NCBI GenBank assembly: GCA_047616325.1
Contig: JBLHGN010000052.1
Location: 1-17,019, forward strand
Direction: 5' to 3'
Source of the DNA: JBLHGN01 sp047616325
Lineage (GTDB): Bacteria > Pseudomonadota > Gammaproteobacteria > Pseudomonadales > Cellvibrionaceae
Length of the DNA: 17,019 bases
Below the pieces are notes generated by a model, which made no database searches, was not told where the DNA came from, and saw only the letters and a list, made by a program, of their open reading frames with translations. Position numbers and translations under genes: made by a program. Positions 8,332 through 16,678 of this stretch are shown here, piece by piece (within the stretch, counting starts at the first letter, position 1; each line of letters opens with the position of its first letter).

Positions 8332-8366
8332 AACATTCTCCCGTGGGTTTATGCACTGAGGCTGCG

Positions 8367-9269
8367 CTATTGTTTTCCATTTAAAGCAACGGCCACCTTA
8401 GATGCGTTGGCGCGCCCCAGGGCATTAGAAATGAAATTACCCGCCTCGACTAAAGCAGGCAAATCAATTCCCGTATCAATGTCCATACCCCTGAACATGT
8501 ACACGAGATCTTCCGTAGCAACATTACCCGAGGCGCCTTTGGCATAGGGGCAGCCCCCCAAACCTGCAACCGAACTATCAAAGGTTGTAATGCCACATTG
8601 CAGTCCGGCATAAATATTGGCCAACGCCTGGCCGTAGGTGTCGTGAAGATGCAAACCGATTTTATTGAGGGGAAGCGACGCAGATAAATAATTGAGTAAG
8701 TCGACAATTTTTCCGGGTGTTGCAACGCCAATGGTGTCGCCGAGGGCAACTTCATAGCAGCCCAACTCAAAAAGGGCCTCGCTCACTCGCTTTACGCTAT
8801 CGAAGTCTACTTCGCCCTGATACGGGCAACCCGCAATACACGATACATAACCTCGAACCGGTACCCCCGCCAGCAAGGACTTGTCGACGAGCACCTTTAT
8901 GCGTTGCAAGCTTTCTTCGATAGAACAATTTATATTTTTTTGATTAAAGGCCTCGGATGCGGCTGTAAAACAATTCACCTCTTTTACACCCACACTCAAA
9001 GCGCGCTCTAGACCTTGAATATTTGGTATCAAAGCAGGATAGGACACACCCTCACGCCAATTTAGTTGCGAATAGATAAGGTCGCTAGCGGCCATTTGTG
9101 GCACCCACTTTGCGCTGACAAAGCTGCCCGCCTCAATGGTCGACACTCCCGCTTTCTCAAGTTTTTCGATCAATGCCAGTTTAATTTTTATATCGACGAT
9201 ATTCGACTCGTTTTGAAGGCCGTCGCGGGGGCCAACTTCAACAATTTTTACGCAGGATACAGCATTCAT
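8367..9269 (-). CDS. liuE: Hydroxymethylglutaryl-CoA lyase
   Basis: It cleaves 3-hydroxy-3-methylglutaryl-CoA to acetyl-CoA and acetoacetate, the last step of leucine breakdown. The 300-residue protein is a normal-length HMGL-like TIM barrel. EVGPRDGLQNE (11-21) carries the catalytic Arg-Asp pair (R15, D16). HLHD (207-210) supplies metal-ligand histidines. The signature SVAGLGGCPYAKGASGN (233-249) contains the flexible-loop cysteine C240. VSCIAGCPYQG (142-152) is another family block. Only a weak GGAA lies about 11 bases before the ATG, so translation may depend on the upstream gene, whose stop is 53 bases away. It follows the thioesterase gene and precedes the SDR gene in the liu operon. Confidence 0.96.
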   Translation of the reverse strand: MNAVSCVKIVEVGPRDGLQNESNIVDIKIKLALIEKLEKAGVSTIEAGSFVSAKWVPQMAASDLIYSQLNWREGVSYPALIPNIQGLERALSVGVKEVNCFTAASEAFNQKNINCSIEESLQRIKVLVDKSLLAGVPVRGYVSCIAGCPYQGEVDFDSVKRVSEALFELGCYEVALGDTIGVATPGKIVDLLNYLSASLPLNKIGLHLHDTYGQALANIYAGLQCGITTFDSSVAGLGGCPYAKGASGNVATEDLVYMFRGMDIDTGIDLPALVEAGNFISNALGRANASKVAVALNGKQ

Positions 9270-9322
9270 ACTAATTTTCCAGAGGTGTTTTTAACTCGAC
9301 GGCATCGGCAGATACGCGTGCG

Positions 9323-9718
9323 CTACTCACAAAGATATTGCCTAAGTTGCTCTCGCGTGCTCTCGGGAATGGCTTCGGACTTTTGGTTTACGTAATCGAA
9401 GTACACCAACACGGTATTGCCCTTAGCCACCAATTTCTCACTCTGCCATGCCTCTTGAATAACGGTGAATGAACTATTGCCAATTTTTTCAATACGGCTG
9501 CGAATCTCTACATTTTTTCCAATATATATTTGGCCAACAAATTCGACGTCGTATTTTTTTAGAATAATATTCCATTTGCTGACATCCAAATCTGGATTAA
9601 AAATTTGAAAAAATGGATTTCGCGCATGCTCAAACCACACAGGCAACGCGGTATTATTGATATGCCCCAGAGGGTCGGCCTCGCTAAAGCGTGGCTCTAT
9701 TACGTGCTTTAATATCAC
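9323..9718 (-). CDS. Hot-dog fold acyl-CoA thioesterase (4HBT/YbgC-like)
   Basis: It probably hydrolyses a short acyl-CoA to free CoA and an acid. The 131-residue protein has a single hot-dog domain with the family motif FSEADPLGHINN (11-22), in which D15 is the expected catalytic aspartate and H19/N21 are conserved, followed by the helix VWFEHAR (27-33). The start is GTG at 9718, with a purine-rich GGGGAG just upstream; no nearby ATG fits as well. It lies 63 bases after liuD and 53 bases before liuE, so it is almost certainly co-transcribed. A role in relieving build-up of isovaleryl- or 3-methylcrotonyl-CoA, or in freeing CoA, would fit the context, but the substrate is an inference. Confidence 0.85.
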   Translation of the reverse strand: MILKHVIEPRFSEADPLGHINNTALPVWFEHARNPFFQIFNPDLDVSKWNIILKKYDVEFVGQIYIGKNVEIRSRIEKIGNSSFTVIQEAWQSEKLVAKGNTVLVYFDYVNQKSEAIPESTREQLRQYLCE

Positions 9719-9781
9719 TTATCTCCCCTCTCGAAAAAACAAAAACCTTTAATTTATGGGTATCTCTAACAACTTTACCAA

Positions 9782-11851
9782 TCAGGCCGGCACCAGCGAC
9801 ACAAGCACTTCACCACCTACTACCAAGTCGTCCACTTTACAGGAGATAACATCGATTGTTCCGTCGCGTGGAGCTTTTATGGTGTGCTCCATTTTCATGG
9901 CTTCGGTCACCAGTAGGCTATCGCCTTTAGCCACCTGTTGCCCAGGCTCTACCAAAACGGCAATTACACGACTGTTCATTGAGGCCAGTAAGGCGCCATC
10001 GTCTACGATGTTTTCCTGCGAGCCATAGTCCGGCAAGTCCAAACTAAAATTTACCGTGGTGCCTTGAGTGAATAAGGTGGCCGACACCTGATTCATGGTG
10101 AGCTTGTCCACATAGCCCTTATGGTGCTCTGCGAAATCATGGCTTACAACCACAGCGCTCATTCTATAGTCATCTATTTCTGCACGTAATGCAGTTCCAA
10201 CATAGGAGCCCGCCAAGCGATGGTGTTTGCCATCATATTCAATAGTGAAGTAACGACCTTCGCCCTCGCCGCACTCTTGCGCTCCAAGAGTGAATGTTTG
10301 ACTACCGATACGAAGCGTACCTGTGTGTATTTTTGCACTGTTCAAGCGCCAACTATCGGGCTGATTCCACGGCGAATTGACATCGACATCAAAAGAATCG
10401 GCGGCCAACATGTGCATGCGCTGTTCGCGTCGTAACAACAAATAGAGCGAAGCCAACAGCACATTGTGCTGCATATTTATGTCGGGTTCGAATTGTAGTG
10501 CAGCAAGATTTTTAGCAATAAACCCGGTATCAAAATTTCCCTCGGCAAAATCGTGGTGAGAAAATAGTGCATATAAAAAACGTATATTGGTGCTTAAACC
10601 TGCAATTCTATACGCCGCTAGTGCTCGTTTCATGCGCACCAGAGCACGCTCACGATTTTCGCCCCAGACAATTAATTTCGCAATCATTGGGTCGTAGTAC
10701 ACACTTATTTCGTCGCCCTCGCTTACGCCCGTATCCACGCGTACATAGGAGGACTGAGCCGGGGTTTCCAGATAGCCTAGCTTCCCGGTACACGGGAAGA
10801 AGTCGTTGAGAGGATCTTCTGCATAAATTCGCGCCTCAAAGGCATGACCCGAAATAGCCAATTCGTTTTGTTGTTTTGGCAGTTTTTCACCAGCGGCAAC
10901 GCGCAGTTGCCACTCGACCAAGTCTTGCCCTGTAATCATTTCCGTTACCGGATGTTCGACCTGTAAACGAGTATTCATCTCCATAAAATAAAAGGCGAAT
11001 TCGCCCGTGATGGTGTCCACCAAAAATTCTACGGTGCCAGCACCAACATAGTGTATCGCGAGCGCCGCGCGCACGGCCGCCTCGCCCAACAATGTGCGTT
11101 GTTCCTCGCTAAGACCCGGCGCTGGCGCTTCTTCAATAACTTTTTGATGACGCCGTTGCACCGAACAGTCGCGTTCAAACAGATACACAGCATTGCCGTG
11201 GGCATCACAAAATACTTGTATTTCAATATGTCGGGGTTGAGTTAAGTATTTTTCTACCAACATGTTATCGTCGCCGAAACTGGCCTTCGCTTCGCGTTTT
11301 GCCGAGGCCAAGGCCGAATCGAATTCTTCTTCCGTAAACACCGGGCGCATGCCTTTACCGCCGCCACCGGCCACGGCTTTTAGCAATACAGGAAACCCCA
11401 TGTCGATAGATGTTTGTTTTAAATATATAGGCGACTGATTGGCGCCGTGATAACCGGGAACTATCGGTACCCCCGCTCGCTCCATAATACCTTTGGCGGC
11501 CGACTTGGAACCCATCGCAAGTATGGCCTGTTCCGGCGGGCCTATAAATACCAGGCCATTGTCGTCACACAGACGACAAAATTGCGCATTTTCAGAGAGA
11601 AAACCATAACCGGGATGAACGGCTTCGGCACCCGCTCTCAAAGCGGCTTCAATAATGCGCTCGCCCACCAAGTACGATTCTGTCGCTGGTGAACTGCCAA
11701 TATGAATGGCTTCGTCGGCGAGACTTACGTGCAGGGCATTGCTGTCTGCGTCGGAAAATACTGCCACGGTGGCAATGCCCAGTTTATTGGCTGTTTTTAT
11801 AATGCGGCAGGCTATTTCACTGCGATTGGCGATCAGTATTTTCGTAAACAT
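9782..11851 (-). CDS. liuD: 3-methylcrotonyl-CoA carboxylase, biotin-containing alpha subunit
   Basis: It carboxylates biotin with ATP and bicarbonate and hands the carboxyl to the beta subunit for making 3-methylglutaconyl-CoA. The 689-residue protein has a biotin carboxylase domain (about 1-450) with the ATP-grasp glycine loop GGGGKGMR (162-169), ERDCSVQRRHQK (226-237) and MNTRLQVEHPVTE (292-304). A linker follows, then a C-terminal biotinyl domain with EAMKMEH (650-656), where K653 is the biotinylation site. Length and layout are those of MCC alpha, longer than AccC. The ATG follows the liuC stop by 4 bases, and GGAG lies in the last codons of liuC, so the two are translationally coupled. 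The partner LiuB is encoded in the same operon. Needs biotinylation by BirA encoded elsewhere. Confidence 0.96.
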   Translation of the reverse strand: MFTKILIANRSEIACRIIKTANKLGIATVAVFSDADSNALHVSLADEAIHIGSSPATESYLVGERIIEAALRAGAEAVHPGYGFLSENAQFCRLCDDNGLVFIGPPEQAILAMGSKSAAKGIMERAGVPIVPGYHGANQSPIYLKQTSIDMGFPVLLKAVAGGGGKGMRPVFTEEEFDSALASAKREAKASFGDDNMLVEKYLTQPRHIEIQVFCDAHGNAVYLFERDCSVQRRHQKVIEEAPAPGLSEEQRTLLGEAAVRAALAIHYVGAGTVEFLVDTITGEFAFYFMEMNTRLQVEHPVTEMITGQDLVEWQLRVAAGEKLPKQQNELAISGHAFEARIYAEDPLNDFFPCTGKLGYLETPAQSSYVRVDTGVSEGDEISVYYDPMIAKLIVWGENRERALVRMKRALAAYRIAGLSTNIRFLYALFSHHDFAEGNFDTGFIAKNLAALQFEPDINMQHNVLLASLYLLLRREQRMHMLAADSFDVDVNSPWNQPDSWRLNSAKIHTGTLRIGSQTFTLGAQECGEGEGRYFTIEYDGKHHRLAGSYVGTALRAEIDDYRMSAVVVSHDFAEHHKGYVDKLTMNQVSATLFTQGTTVNFSLDLPDYGSQENIVDDGALLASMNSRVIAVLVEPGQQVAKGDSLLVTEAMKMEHTIKAPRDGTIDVISCKVDDLVVGGEVLVSLVPA

Positions 11852-11855
11852 ACCC

Positions 11856-12647
11856 TTAACTCCGCACCCACGCTGGCGACCGTTTTTCCAAAAAGGCCGT
11901 CAGGCCCTCCTGGCCTTCTTTACTTACACGCAACGCGGCAATTAAATTACTGGTGTGTTCAATCAGTTCGTTGGTAATAGGCGCATTACTTACATCAAAC
12001 ACCAACTGCTTTGCTTCGCGCATAGCTGCCGGGCCATTTTTTAATAATACTGTTATCAATTGCTCTACTTTTTTATCGAGTGAGTCTTCACATACCACTT
12101 CCGAAAGCAACCCCATGGTGAAGCCGCGTTCTGCATCAAATACCTCTGCTGATTGAAAATAACGTCGCGCAAATCTTTGACCTATGGCGGCAACAACATA
12201 GGGACTAATTACCGCCGGTACCAAACCAAGCTTGGTTTCGCTAAGAGAAAAATTTGCCATTGAGCACGAGACCGCCATATCACAACAACTAATGAGCCCC
12301 AGTGCGCCGCCAAAGGCAGATCCCTGAACTTTTGCAATCGTGGAAATAGAAAGAAAATTTAGGGTGTGCAGCATATCGGCCAGTGCCCGTGCGTCCTCTT
12401 GATTTTTCTCAAGAGAAAAACCCGCCATACTGCGCATAGACTCCAAGTCTGCACCGGAAGAAAATGTCTTACCATTGGCCGCCAACACCAACAGGCGAAT
12501 ATCGCGCGTATTGCTGAGTTCGACAAAATTTTTGTGCAACAACGCCACCATTTCGGCATTTAACGCATTGTGTTTTTCAGCGCGATTTAAAGTTACCGTC
12601 GCCACTCCGCGTTGATCGACGTCCATTAGCACTGTGTTGGTAGTCAT
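11856..12647 (-). CDS. liuC: 3-methylglutaconyl-CoA hydratase (crotonase family)
   Basis: It hydrates 3-methylglutaconyl-CoA to HMG-CoA. The 263-residue crotonase-fold protein has the oxyanion-hole segments FSSGADLESM (62-71) and VQGSAFGGALGL (107-118), and the LSETKLGLVPAVISPYV block (135-151), typical of the methylglutaconyl-CoA hydratase branch, with an acidic catalytic residue at E137. The ATG at 12647 is chosen because AGGA lies 7 bases upstream and the homologous start is near MTTNTVL; an in-frame ATG 27 bases further up lacks a ribosome site. It couples to liuD (4-base gap). Upstream, about 270 bases containing a palindromic repeat separate it from liuB, an unusually long gap for this operon. 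Confidence 0.94.
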   Translation of the reverse strand: MTTNTVLMDVDQRGVATVTLNRAEKHNALNAEMVALLHKNFVELSNTRDIRLLVLAANGKTFSSGADLESMRSMAGFSLEKNQEDARALADMLHTLNFLSISTIAKVQGSAFGGALGLISCCDMAVSCSMANFSLSETKLGLVPAVISPYVVAAIGQRFARRYFQSAEVFDAERGFTMGLLSEVVCEDSLDKKVEQLITVLLKNGPAAMREAKQLVFDVSNAPITNELIEHTSNLIAALRVSKEGQEGLTAFLEKRSPAWVRS

Positions 12648-12916
12648 CTTTTTTCCTAATGTTTTGGTGAACATTACCGCTGTTTAATCCAACCGTATAT
12701 GACGAGGTTAATTTATTTGAATTGACAGGATATCGTGCATTTTACGTAGCCCGAGACATGAATTGGGCACCACTGTTCGAGACGCGCCGTAAATACATCC
12801 ATGTAGGCTCGACCACCAACATCCATGCTGGTGACGGTCTCGATCAGAGGCACCCAATTCCTGCCTCTCCAATTCAATCGATTAACATATTCAATTTGCT
12901 CTTTTCTTCATTCACA
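12648..12916. other. 269-base spacer between liuB and liuC
   Basis: The stretch holds the palindromic repeat (12760-12860) and, on the minus strand, the liuC ribosome binding site. No ORF of note is present and I see no clear second promoter. Confidence 0.6.
12760..12860. repeat. Palindromic intergenic repeat (REP-like) between liuB and liuC
   Basis: Outer arms GAATTGGG...TCGAGAC (12760-12783) and GTCTCGA...CCCAATTC (12837-12860) are inverted, imperfect copies. Inside are two small hairpins, each with a CATCCATG core: TACATCCATGTA (12794-12805) and CACCA...TGGTG (12814-12833). The complement of the core aligns with a diverged copy at about 16406-16450. Short palindromic units with an ATCCATG core are common between genes in marine gammaproteobacteria, to my recollection. 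Here it sits inside an operon, where the folded RNA could affect mRNA processing or downstream expression. Confidence 0.7.
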
Positions 12917-14524
12917 CTACATTCTAAAAACACCAAATCGCGTTTCCGGTATGGGTTGGTTGAGCGATGCAGAAATACTTAAGCCCAACACCTGCCGCGT
13001 TTGAGCCGGGTCGATAATACCGTCGTCCCACAAACGCGCAGACGCATAGTAGGGGTGACCTTGGGTCTCGTATTTATCTACGATAGTGCGTTTAAAGTCA
13101 TTCTGCTCCGCCTCCTCCCAGTGAGTTCCAGCTTTTGCCATTTGCGCTTGTTTTACTTGCAAAAGTACACCGGCAGCCTGCTCACCACCCATCACCGAAA
13201 TTCGCGCATTGGGCCACATAAATAGAAACCGCGGGTCGTAAGCACGGCCACACATTCCGTAGTTTCCCGCGCCAAAAGACCCGCCAATTATGACGGTAAA
13301 TTTTGGCACTTGGGCGCAGGCGACGGCGGTTACCAACTTGGCACCATGTTTGGCTATTCCGGTGGTTTCGTAGAGTTTGCCCACCATAAACCCGGTGATA
13401 TTTTGTAAAAAAACCAAGGGAATTTTTCGCTGACAGCACAACTCTACAAAGTGCGCGCCCTTCTCGGCAGACTCGCCAAATAAAATCCCATTGTTGGCCA
13501 CAATGCCCACAGGGTAGCCGCATATACGTGCAAAACCACACACTAATGTGGTGCCGTATAGTGCCTTAAATTCATCTAACTCGGAGCCGTCCACAATACG
13601 GGCAATCACTTCGCGAACGTCGTAGGCATGTTTTGGATTGAGAGGAATAAGCCCGTAAATATCGCTAGGGTCGTACAGCGGCGCTTTCGACTCTCTCACA
13701 TCCAGAGCTATGGTTTTTGTGCGATTTAATCGGTTAATGGCCTGGCGGGCCAATTTTAATGCGTGCTGATCATTGAGCGCATAATGATCGGCGACACCAG
13801 ACTGACGGCAGTGCACATCGGCCCCACCCAATTCTTCCGCAGTTACTTCTTCGCCGGTGGCCGCCTTGACCAAGGGCGGGCCCGCTAAAAAGATGGTGCC
13901 CTGATTTTTAACGATAATGGACTCATCCGCCATCGCCGGCACGTAAGCACCCCCCGCGGTACACGAACCCATAACTACTGCAATTTGCGGAATATTTTTG
14001 GCCGACATATTGGCCTGATTAAAAAAAATACGGCCAAAATGTTCGCGATCGGGAAATACTTCGTCTTGTTGCGGTAGGTTGGCACCACCGGAGTCTACCA
14101 AGTAGACGCAGGATAAATTGTTTTGTTCGGCAATGGCCTGCGCACGCAAATGCTTTTTTACTGTGAGCGGAAAATAGGTGCCACCTTTTACCGTGGCGTC
14201 GTTGCCGACGATCATACATTCCTGCCCAACAATGCGCCCTATTCCCGCCACAACGCCAGCGCTAGCAACGTCTTCGTCGTACACCATATACGCTGCCATT
14301 TGTCCAATTTCGAGAAAAGGCGACCCCGAATCAATGAGCGCGTCTATGCGTTCGCGCACCAGCATTTTTCCACGCGATTTATGACGCGCTTGCAGTGCTG
14401 CACCACCACCCAATTTTAGCTGAGCAACTTTTTCAAACAGGTCCTTAAGCAAGGCTTTCATCGCGTCGCCATTTTGCGAAAACTCGGGTGAATGCGCTAT
14501 TAATTTGCTTGCGATGACCGCCAC
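12917..14524 (-). CDS. liuB: 3-methylcrotonyl-CoA carboxylase, beta (carboxyltransferase) subunit
   Basis: It transfers the carboxyl group from biotin on LiuD to 3-methylcrotonyl-CoA. The 535-residue protein has two carboxyltransferase half-domains of the crotonase superfamily. The N-terminal half has YLVDSGGANLPQQDEVFPD (141-159) and VMGSCTAGGAYVPAMAD (184-200). The C-terminal half has NITGFMVG, GGSFGAGNYGMCGRAYDPRF and WPNARISVMGGEQAAGVL. These blocks are typical of MCC beta and not of propionyl-CoA carboxylase beta, which differs at the DSGGANL/QDEVFPD site. The start is GTG at 14524, with AGGAG 7 bases upstream. It lies 64 bases after liuA and 269 bases before liuC. Confidence 0.96.
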   Translation of the reverse strand: MAVIASKLIAHSPEFSQNGDAMKALLKDLFEKVAQLKLGGGAALQARHKSRGKMLVRERIDALIDSGSPFLEIGQMAAYMVYDEDVASAGVVAGIGRIVGQECMIVGNDATVKGGTYFPLTVKKHLRAQAIAEQNNLSCVYLVDSGGANLPQQDEVFPDREHFGRIFFNQANMSAKNIPQIAVVMGSCTAGGAYVPAMADESIIVKNQGTIFLAGPPLVKAATGEEVTAEELGGADVHCRQSGVADHYALNDQHALKLARQAINRLNRTKTIALDVRESKAPLYDPSDIYGLIPLNPKHAYDVREVIARIVDGSELDEFKALYGTTLVCGFARICGYPVGIVANNGILFGESAEKGAHFVELCCQRKIPLVFLQNITGFMVGKLYETTGIAKHGAKLVTAVACAQVPKFTVIIGGSFGAGNYGMCGRAYDPRFLFMWPNARISVMGGEQAAGVLLQVKQAQMAKAGTHWEEAEQNDFKRTIVDKYETQGHPYYASARLWDDGIIDPAQTRQVLGLSISASLNQPIPETRFGVFRM

Positions 14525-14588
14525 GGCTTGGCTCCTATAAATTTTTGTGTGCTGCTTTTATAAACTAATCGGGTAAAGCAATAGCGTG

Positions 14589-15758
14589 TTAACGTGACTC
14601 TTTAAATAATTCGCGGCCAATAAGTATTCTTCTAATTTCCGAAGTACCTGCTCCAATTTCGTAGAGTTTTGCATCGCGTAACAATCTACCAGCGGGATAT
14701 TCGTTTGTATAACCGTTACCACCGAGTATTTGAATAGTTTGCAAAGCCATTTGTGTGGCGCGTTCCGCAGTGTATAAAATTACCGCAGCGGCGTCTTTGC
14801 GGGTGACTTCGCCGCGATCACAGGCCTTGGCAACAGCGTATAAATAGGCCCGCGATGCACTCAACTCTGTGTACATATCGGCCATTTTCCCTTGGATCAA
14901 TTGAAACTCACCAATGCTCTGGCCAAACTGTTGACGGTCGTGAATGTAGGGCACCGCTACATCCATACAACTTTGCATAATGCCCACAGGGCCACCCGAT
15001 AATACAGTGCGCTCGTAATCAAGGCCCGACATTAACACCCGCACACCTTTATTCACTTCGCCGAGTATATTCTCTTCTGGCACTTCACAGTCTTGAAAAA
15101 TAAGCTCACAAGTATTGGAGCCGCGCATACCCAATTTATCCAATTTTTGCGCCGTGGCAAAACCTGGAGAGTCGCGTTCAACAATAAAGGCCGTTATCCC
15201 ATGAGCACCGGCACTTAGGTCTGTTTTGGCGTAGATGACATAAGTGTGGGCGTCTGGGCCATTGGTAATCCACATTTTGTTGCCACTTAAAATGTAGCGA
15301 TCACCCTTTTTTACAGCGCTCAACTTTAAGCTGACAACATCAGAGCCGGCATTGGGCTCCGACATGGCCAATGCCCCCACGTGTTCGCCGCTGCAAAGTT
15401 TTGGCAGGTATTTATTCTTCTGCTCCAGTGAACCATTTTTACGAATTTGATTGACACATAAATTTGAGTGCGCGCCATAAGACAGTGCCACCGAGGCGGA
15501 TGCTCTCGACACTTCTTCCATCGCCACCACATGGGCCAAATACCCCATGCCACTGCCACCAAATTCCTCTTCAACGGTAACGCCAAGCAAACCCATGTCG
15601 CCGAGTTTGCGCCACATGTCTGCAGGGAATTCATTGTCGCGATCGATTTTGGCTGCGCGCGGCGCGAGTTCTGCCTGACAAAATTTGAAGGTTGTCTCGC
15701 GCAGCTGATCGACATCCGAGCCCAAGTCAAAATTCATTGTATGGTAGTGCGTAGTCAT
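14589..15758 (-). CDS. liuA: Isovaleryl-CoA dehydrogenase
   Basis: It is an FAD enzyme oxidising isovaleryl-CoA to 3-methylcrotonyl-CoA and passing electrons to ETF. The 389-residue acyl-CoA dehydrogenase has MSEPNAGSD (132-140) and KMWITNG (161-167) in the FAD/substrate region. The catalytic base is expected at E249 in LDYERTVLSGG, the site used by isovaleryl-CoA dehydrogenase; other acyl-CoA dehydrogenases use a glutamate further along. It ends with LLRDAKLYEIGAGTSEIRR. Sequence and length resemble Pseudomonas LiuA along the whole chain. The start at 15758 (MTTHYH) is preferred because the Pseudomonas protein begins at the equivalent point and AAAGGTGA lies just upstream; an in-frame ATG at 15791 would add 11 residues. 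It is the first structural gene, 70 bases after liuR. Confidence 0.96.
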   Translation of the reverse strand: MTTHYHTMNFDLGSDVDQLRETTFKFCQAELAPRAAKIDRDNEFPADMWRKLGDMGLLGVTVEEEFGGSGMGYLAHVVAMEEVSRASASVALSYGAHSNLCVNQIRKNGSLEQKNKYLPKLCSGEHVGALAMSEPNAGSDVVSLKLSAVKKGDRYILSGNKMWITNGPDAHTYVIYAKTDLSAGAHGITAFIVERDSPGFATAQKLDKLGMRGSNTCELIFQDCEVPEENILGEVNKGVRVLMSGLDYERTVLSGGPVGIMQSCMDVAVPYIHDRQQFGQSIGEFQLIQGKMADMYTELSASRAYLYAVAKACDRGEVTRKDAAAVILYTAERATQMALQTIQILGGNGYTNEYPAGRLLRDAKLYEIGAGTSEIRRILIGRELFKESR

Positions 15759-15828
15759 GCGGTCACCTTTACCGTTAAATTTCATTAACACCTATTCTTT
15801 ATAAGGCGCTAGTTGTACCAGGTAATAT

Positions 15829-16218
15829 CTAATCCTTACCACTTGCCATAGCTTGCAAACAGTTTTTCTCAGCGAGCTTCAATTCTTTTTGCAATACTTT
15901 TATGTCGCGCATCTGTTTGGTCAAGCTCTCTTGCTTCTCTTTGATCTTTTGTAAAAAAAGCGCCATTTGTTTGTCGTTACCCGTAGCGGGGTTATACAGC
16001 GCAATAAGCTCTTTACTTTCCTCCAAGGAAAACCCCAAACGCCGCCCCCTCAGAATCAACATTAAACGCACTCTATCGGCGGCACTGTATATGCGCTTCA
16101 GGCCTTCGCGTTTAGGAAGTAGAAGACCTCTATCCTCGTAAAAACGCATGGTGCGCGGCGTGATGCCAAACTCGGAGGCAAGGTCTGAAATAGTGTAAAT
16201 CTCTATTTTATTTGACAT
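15829..16218 (-). CDS. liuR: MerR-family regulator of leucine/isovalerate catabolism
   Basis: This is a 129-residue MerR-type regulator. The N-terminal winged helix-turn-helix covers about 8-45 (YTISDLASEFGITPRTMRF, then YEDRGLLLPKREGLKRIYS), and a dimer-forming coiled coil covers about 83-120. It lacks the metal-binding cysteine pattern of metal-sensing MerRs; the single C120 is isolated. As the first gene of the liu operon it matches known LiuR genes of gammaproteobacteria, where LiuR binds palindromes in front of its own operon. A perfect palindrome sits 76 bases upstream of the ATG. No strong Shine-Dalgarno sequence is visible. The effector and sign of control cannot be read from the sequence. 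Confidence 0.92.
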   Translation of the reverse strand: MSNKIEIYTISDLASEFGITPRTMRFYEDRGLLLPKREGLKRIYSAADRVRLMLILRGRRLGFSLEESKELIALYNPATGNDKQMALFLQKIKEKQESLTKQMRDIKVLQKELKLAEKNCLQAMASGKD

Positions 16219-16279
16219 CTGTATATTCTGTTAATGACCACCGGCCAACCGTGATCATTAACAAGTTGGTTTCTGGCGC

Positions 16280-16313
16280 CTTATAACAATAGCTTACCTT
16301 TACGTAAAGGTAA
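16280..16313 (-). promoter_or_regulatory. Putative liu operon promoter with overlapping LiuR operator palindrome
   Basis: TTACCTTTAC (16294-16303) and GTAAAGGTAA (16304-16313) form a perfect 20-base palindrome. Reading the minus strand, TTTACG (16308-16303) is a possible -35 and TATAAG (16285-16280) a -10, with 17 bases between. The palindrome covers the -35 and the upstream half of the spacer. A MerR-type dimer normally binds between -35 and -10 with a longer spacer of 19-20 bases, so the exact promoter boxes are uncertain. LiuR binding is inferred from position. Confidence 0.6.
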
Positions 16314-16405
16314 ATATATAAAAATTCCACATCTTGCAAGCAACCATCTTCGACTTTACTCAACAAAGTAAGACTTGGATTCGGTGTTTGTCCATGCGGC
16401 CTTCG

Positions 16406-16450
16406 CCCGCGTGGATACGGGTGCAGAGCTTACATGGACGTACTTAGTGC
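16406..16450. repeat. Second, diverged copy of the palindromic repeat
   Basis: Read on the plus strand, the core aligns with the complement of the liuB-liuC spacer repeat. The shared blocks are GC-TGGAT...GGTG...GAGC and TTACATGGACGTACTTA here, against CTACATGGATGTATTTA there. It includes a CCCG/CGGG hairpin around a GTGGA core. Outer arms are not clear. It faces the opposite way to the first copy. Confidence 0.5.
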
Positions 16451-16678
16451 AAGCACTAAAATCCCTGCTTTTCTTCAGTAATGGCGTGGCGGTCAAAATA
16501 TGACCACAGTGCGACGGGCCAGGTGGGCCTATCTGTGCTTTTTGCTTCAGGGTCTCTAATCTTGCAAGCAATGGGCTGATCGTTATATGGTCAATAATAT
16601 TTTTGGCTCAAGGCTCCCTCCTGAAGCCCTTCTTCTTCAGCTGCGATCGTAATGTAAGAACCAATTTAAGTGACGCTA

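Larger units (their letters stand above)
16219..16678. other. 460-base region between liuR and the right IS end
   Basis: No credible gene is present. It contains the liu promoter/operator, a 13-base direct repeat ATCTTGCAAGCAA at 16331-16343 and 16559-16571, and between these a diverged copy of the palindromic repeat. A 71-codon open frame on the minus strand (16356-16571, TTG start) covers this repeat and matches nothing I know. Confidence 0.5.

Noticed and set aside
13182..13541. 119-codon frame on the minus strand inside liuB
   Set aside because: It overlaps liuB in another frame and is explained by liuB codon usage.
16356..16571. 71-codon frame on the minus strand as a possible gene
   Set aside because: It begins with TTG, lacks a ribosome site, covers the palindromic repeat and ends at no recognisable domain. 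The composition fits repeat-derived DNA.
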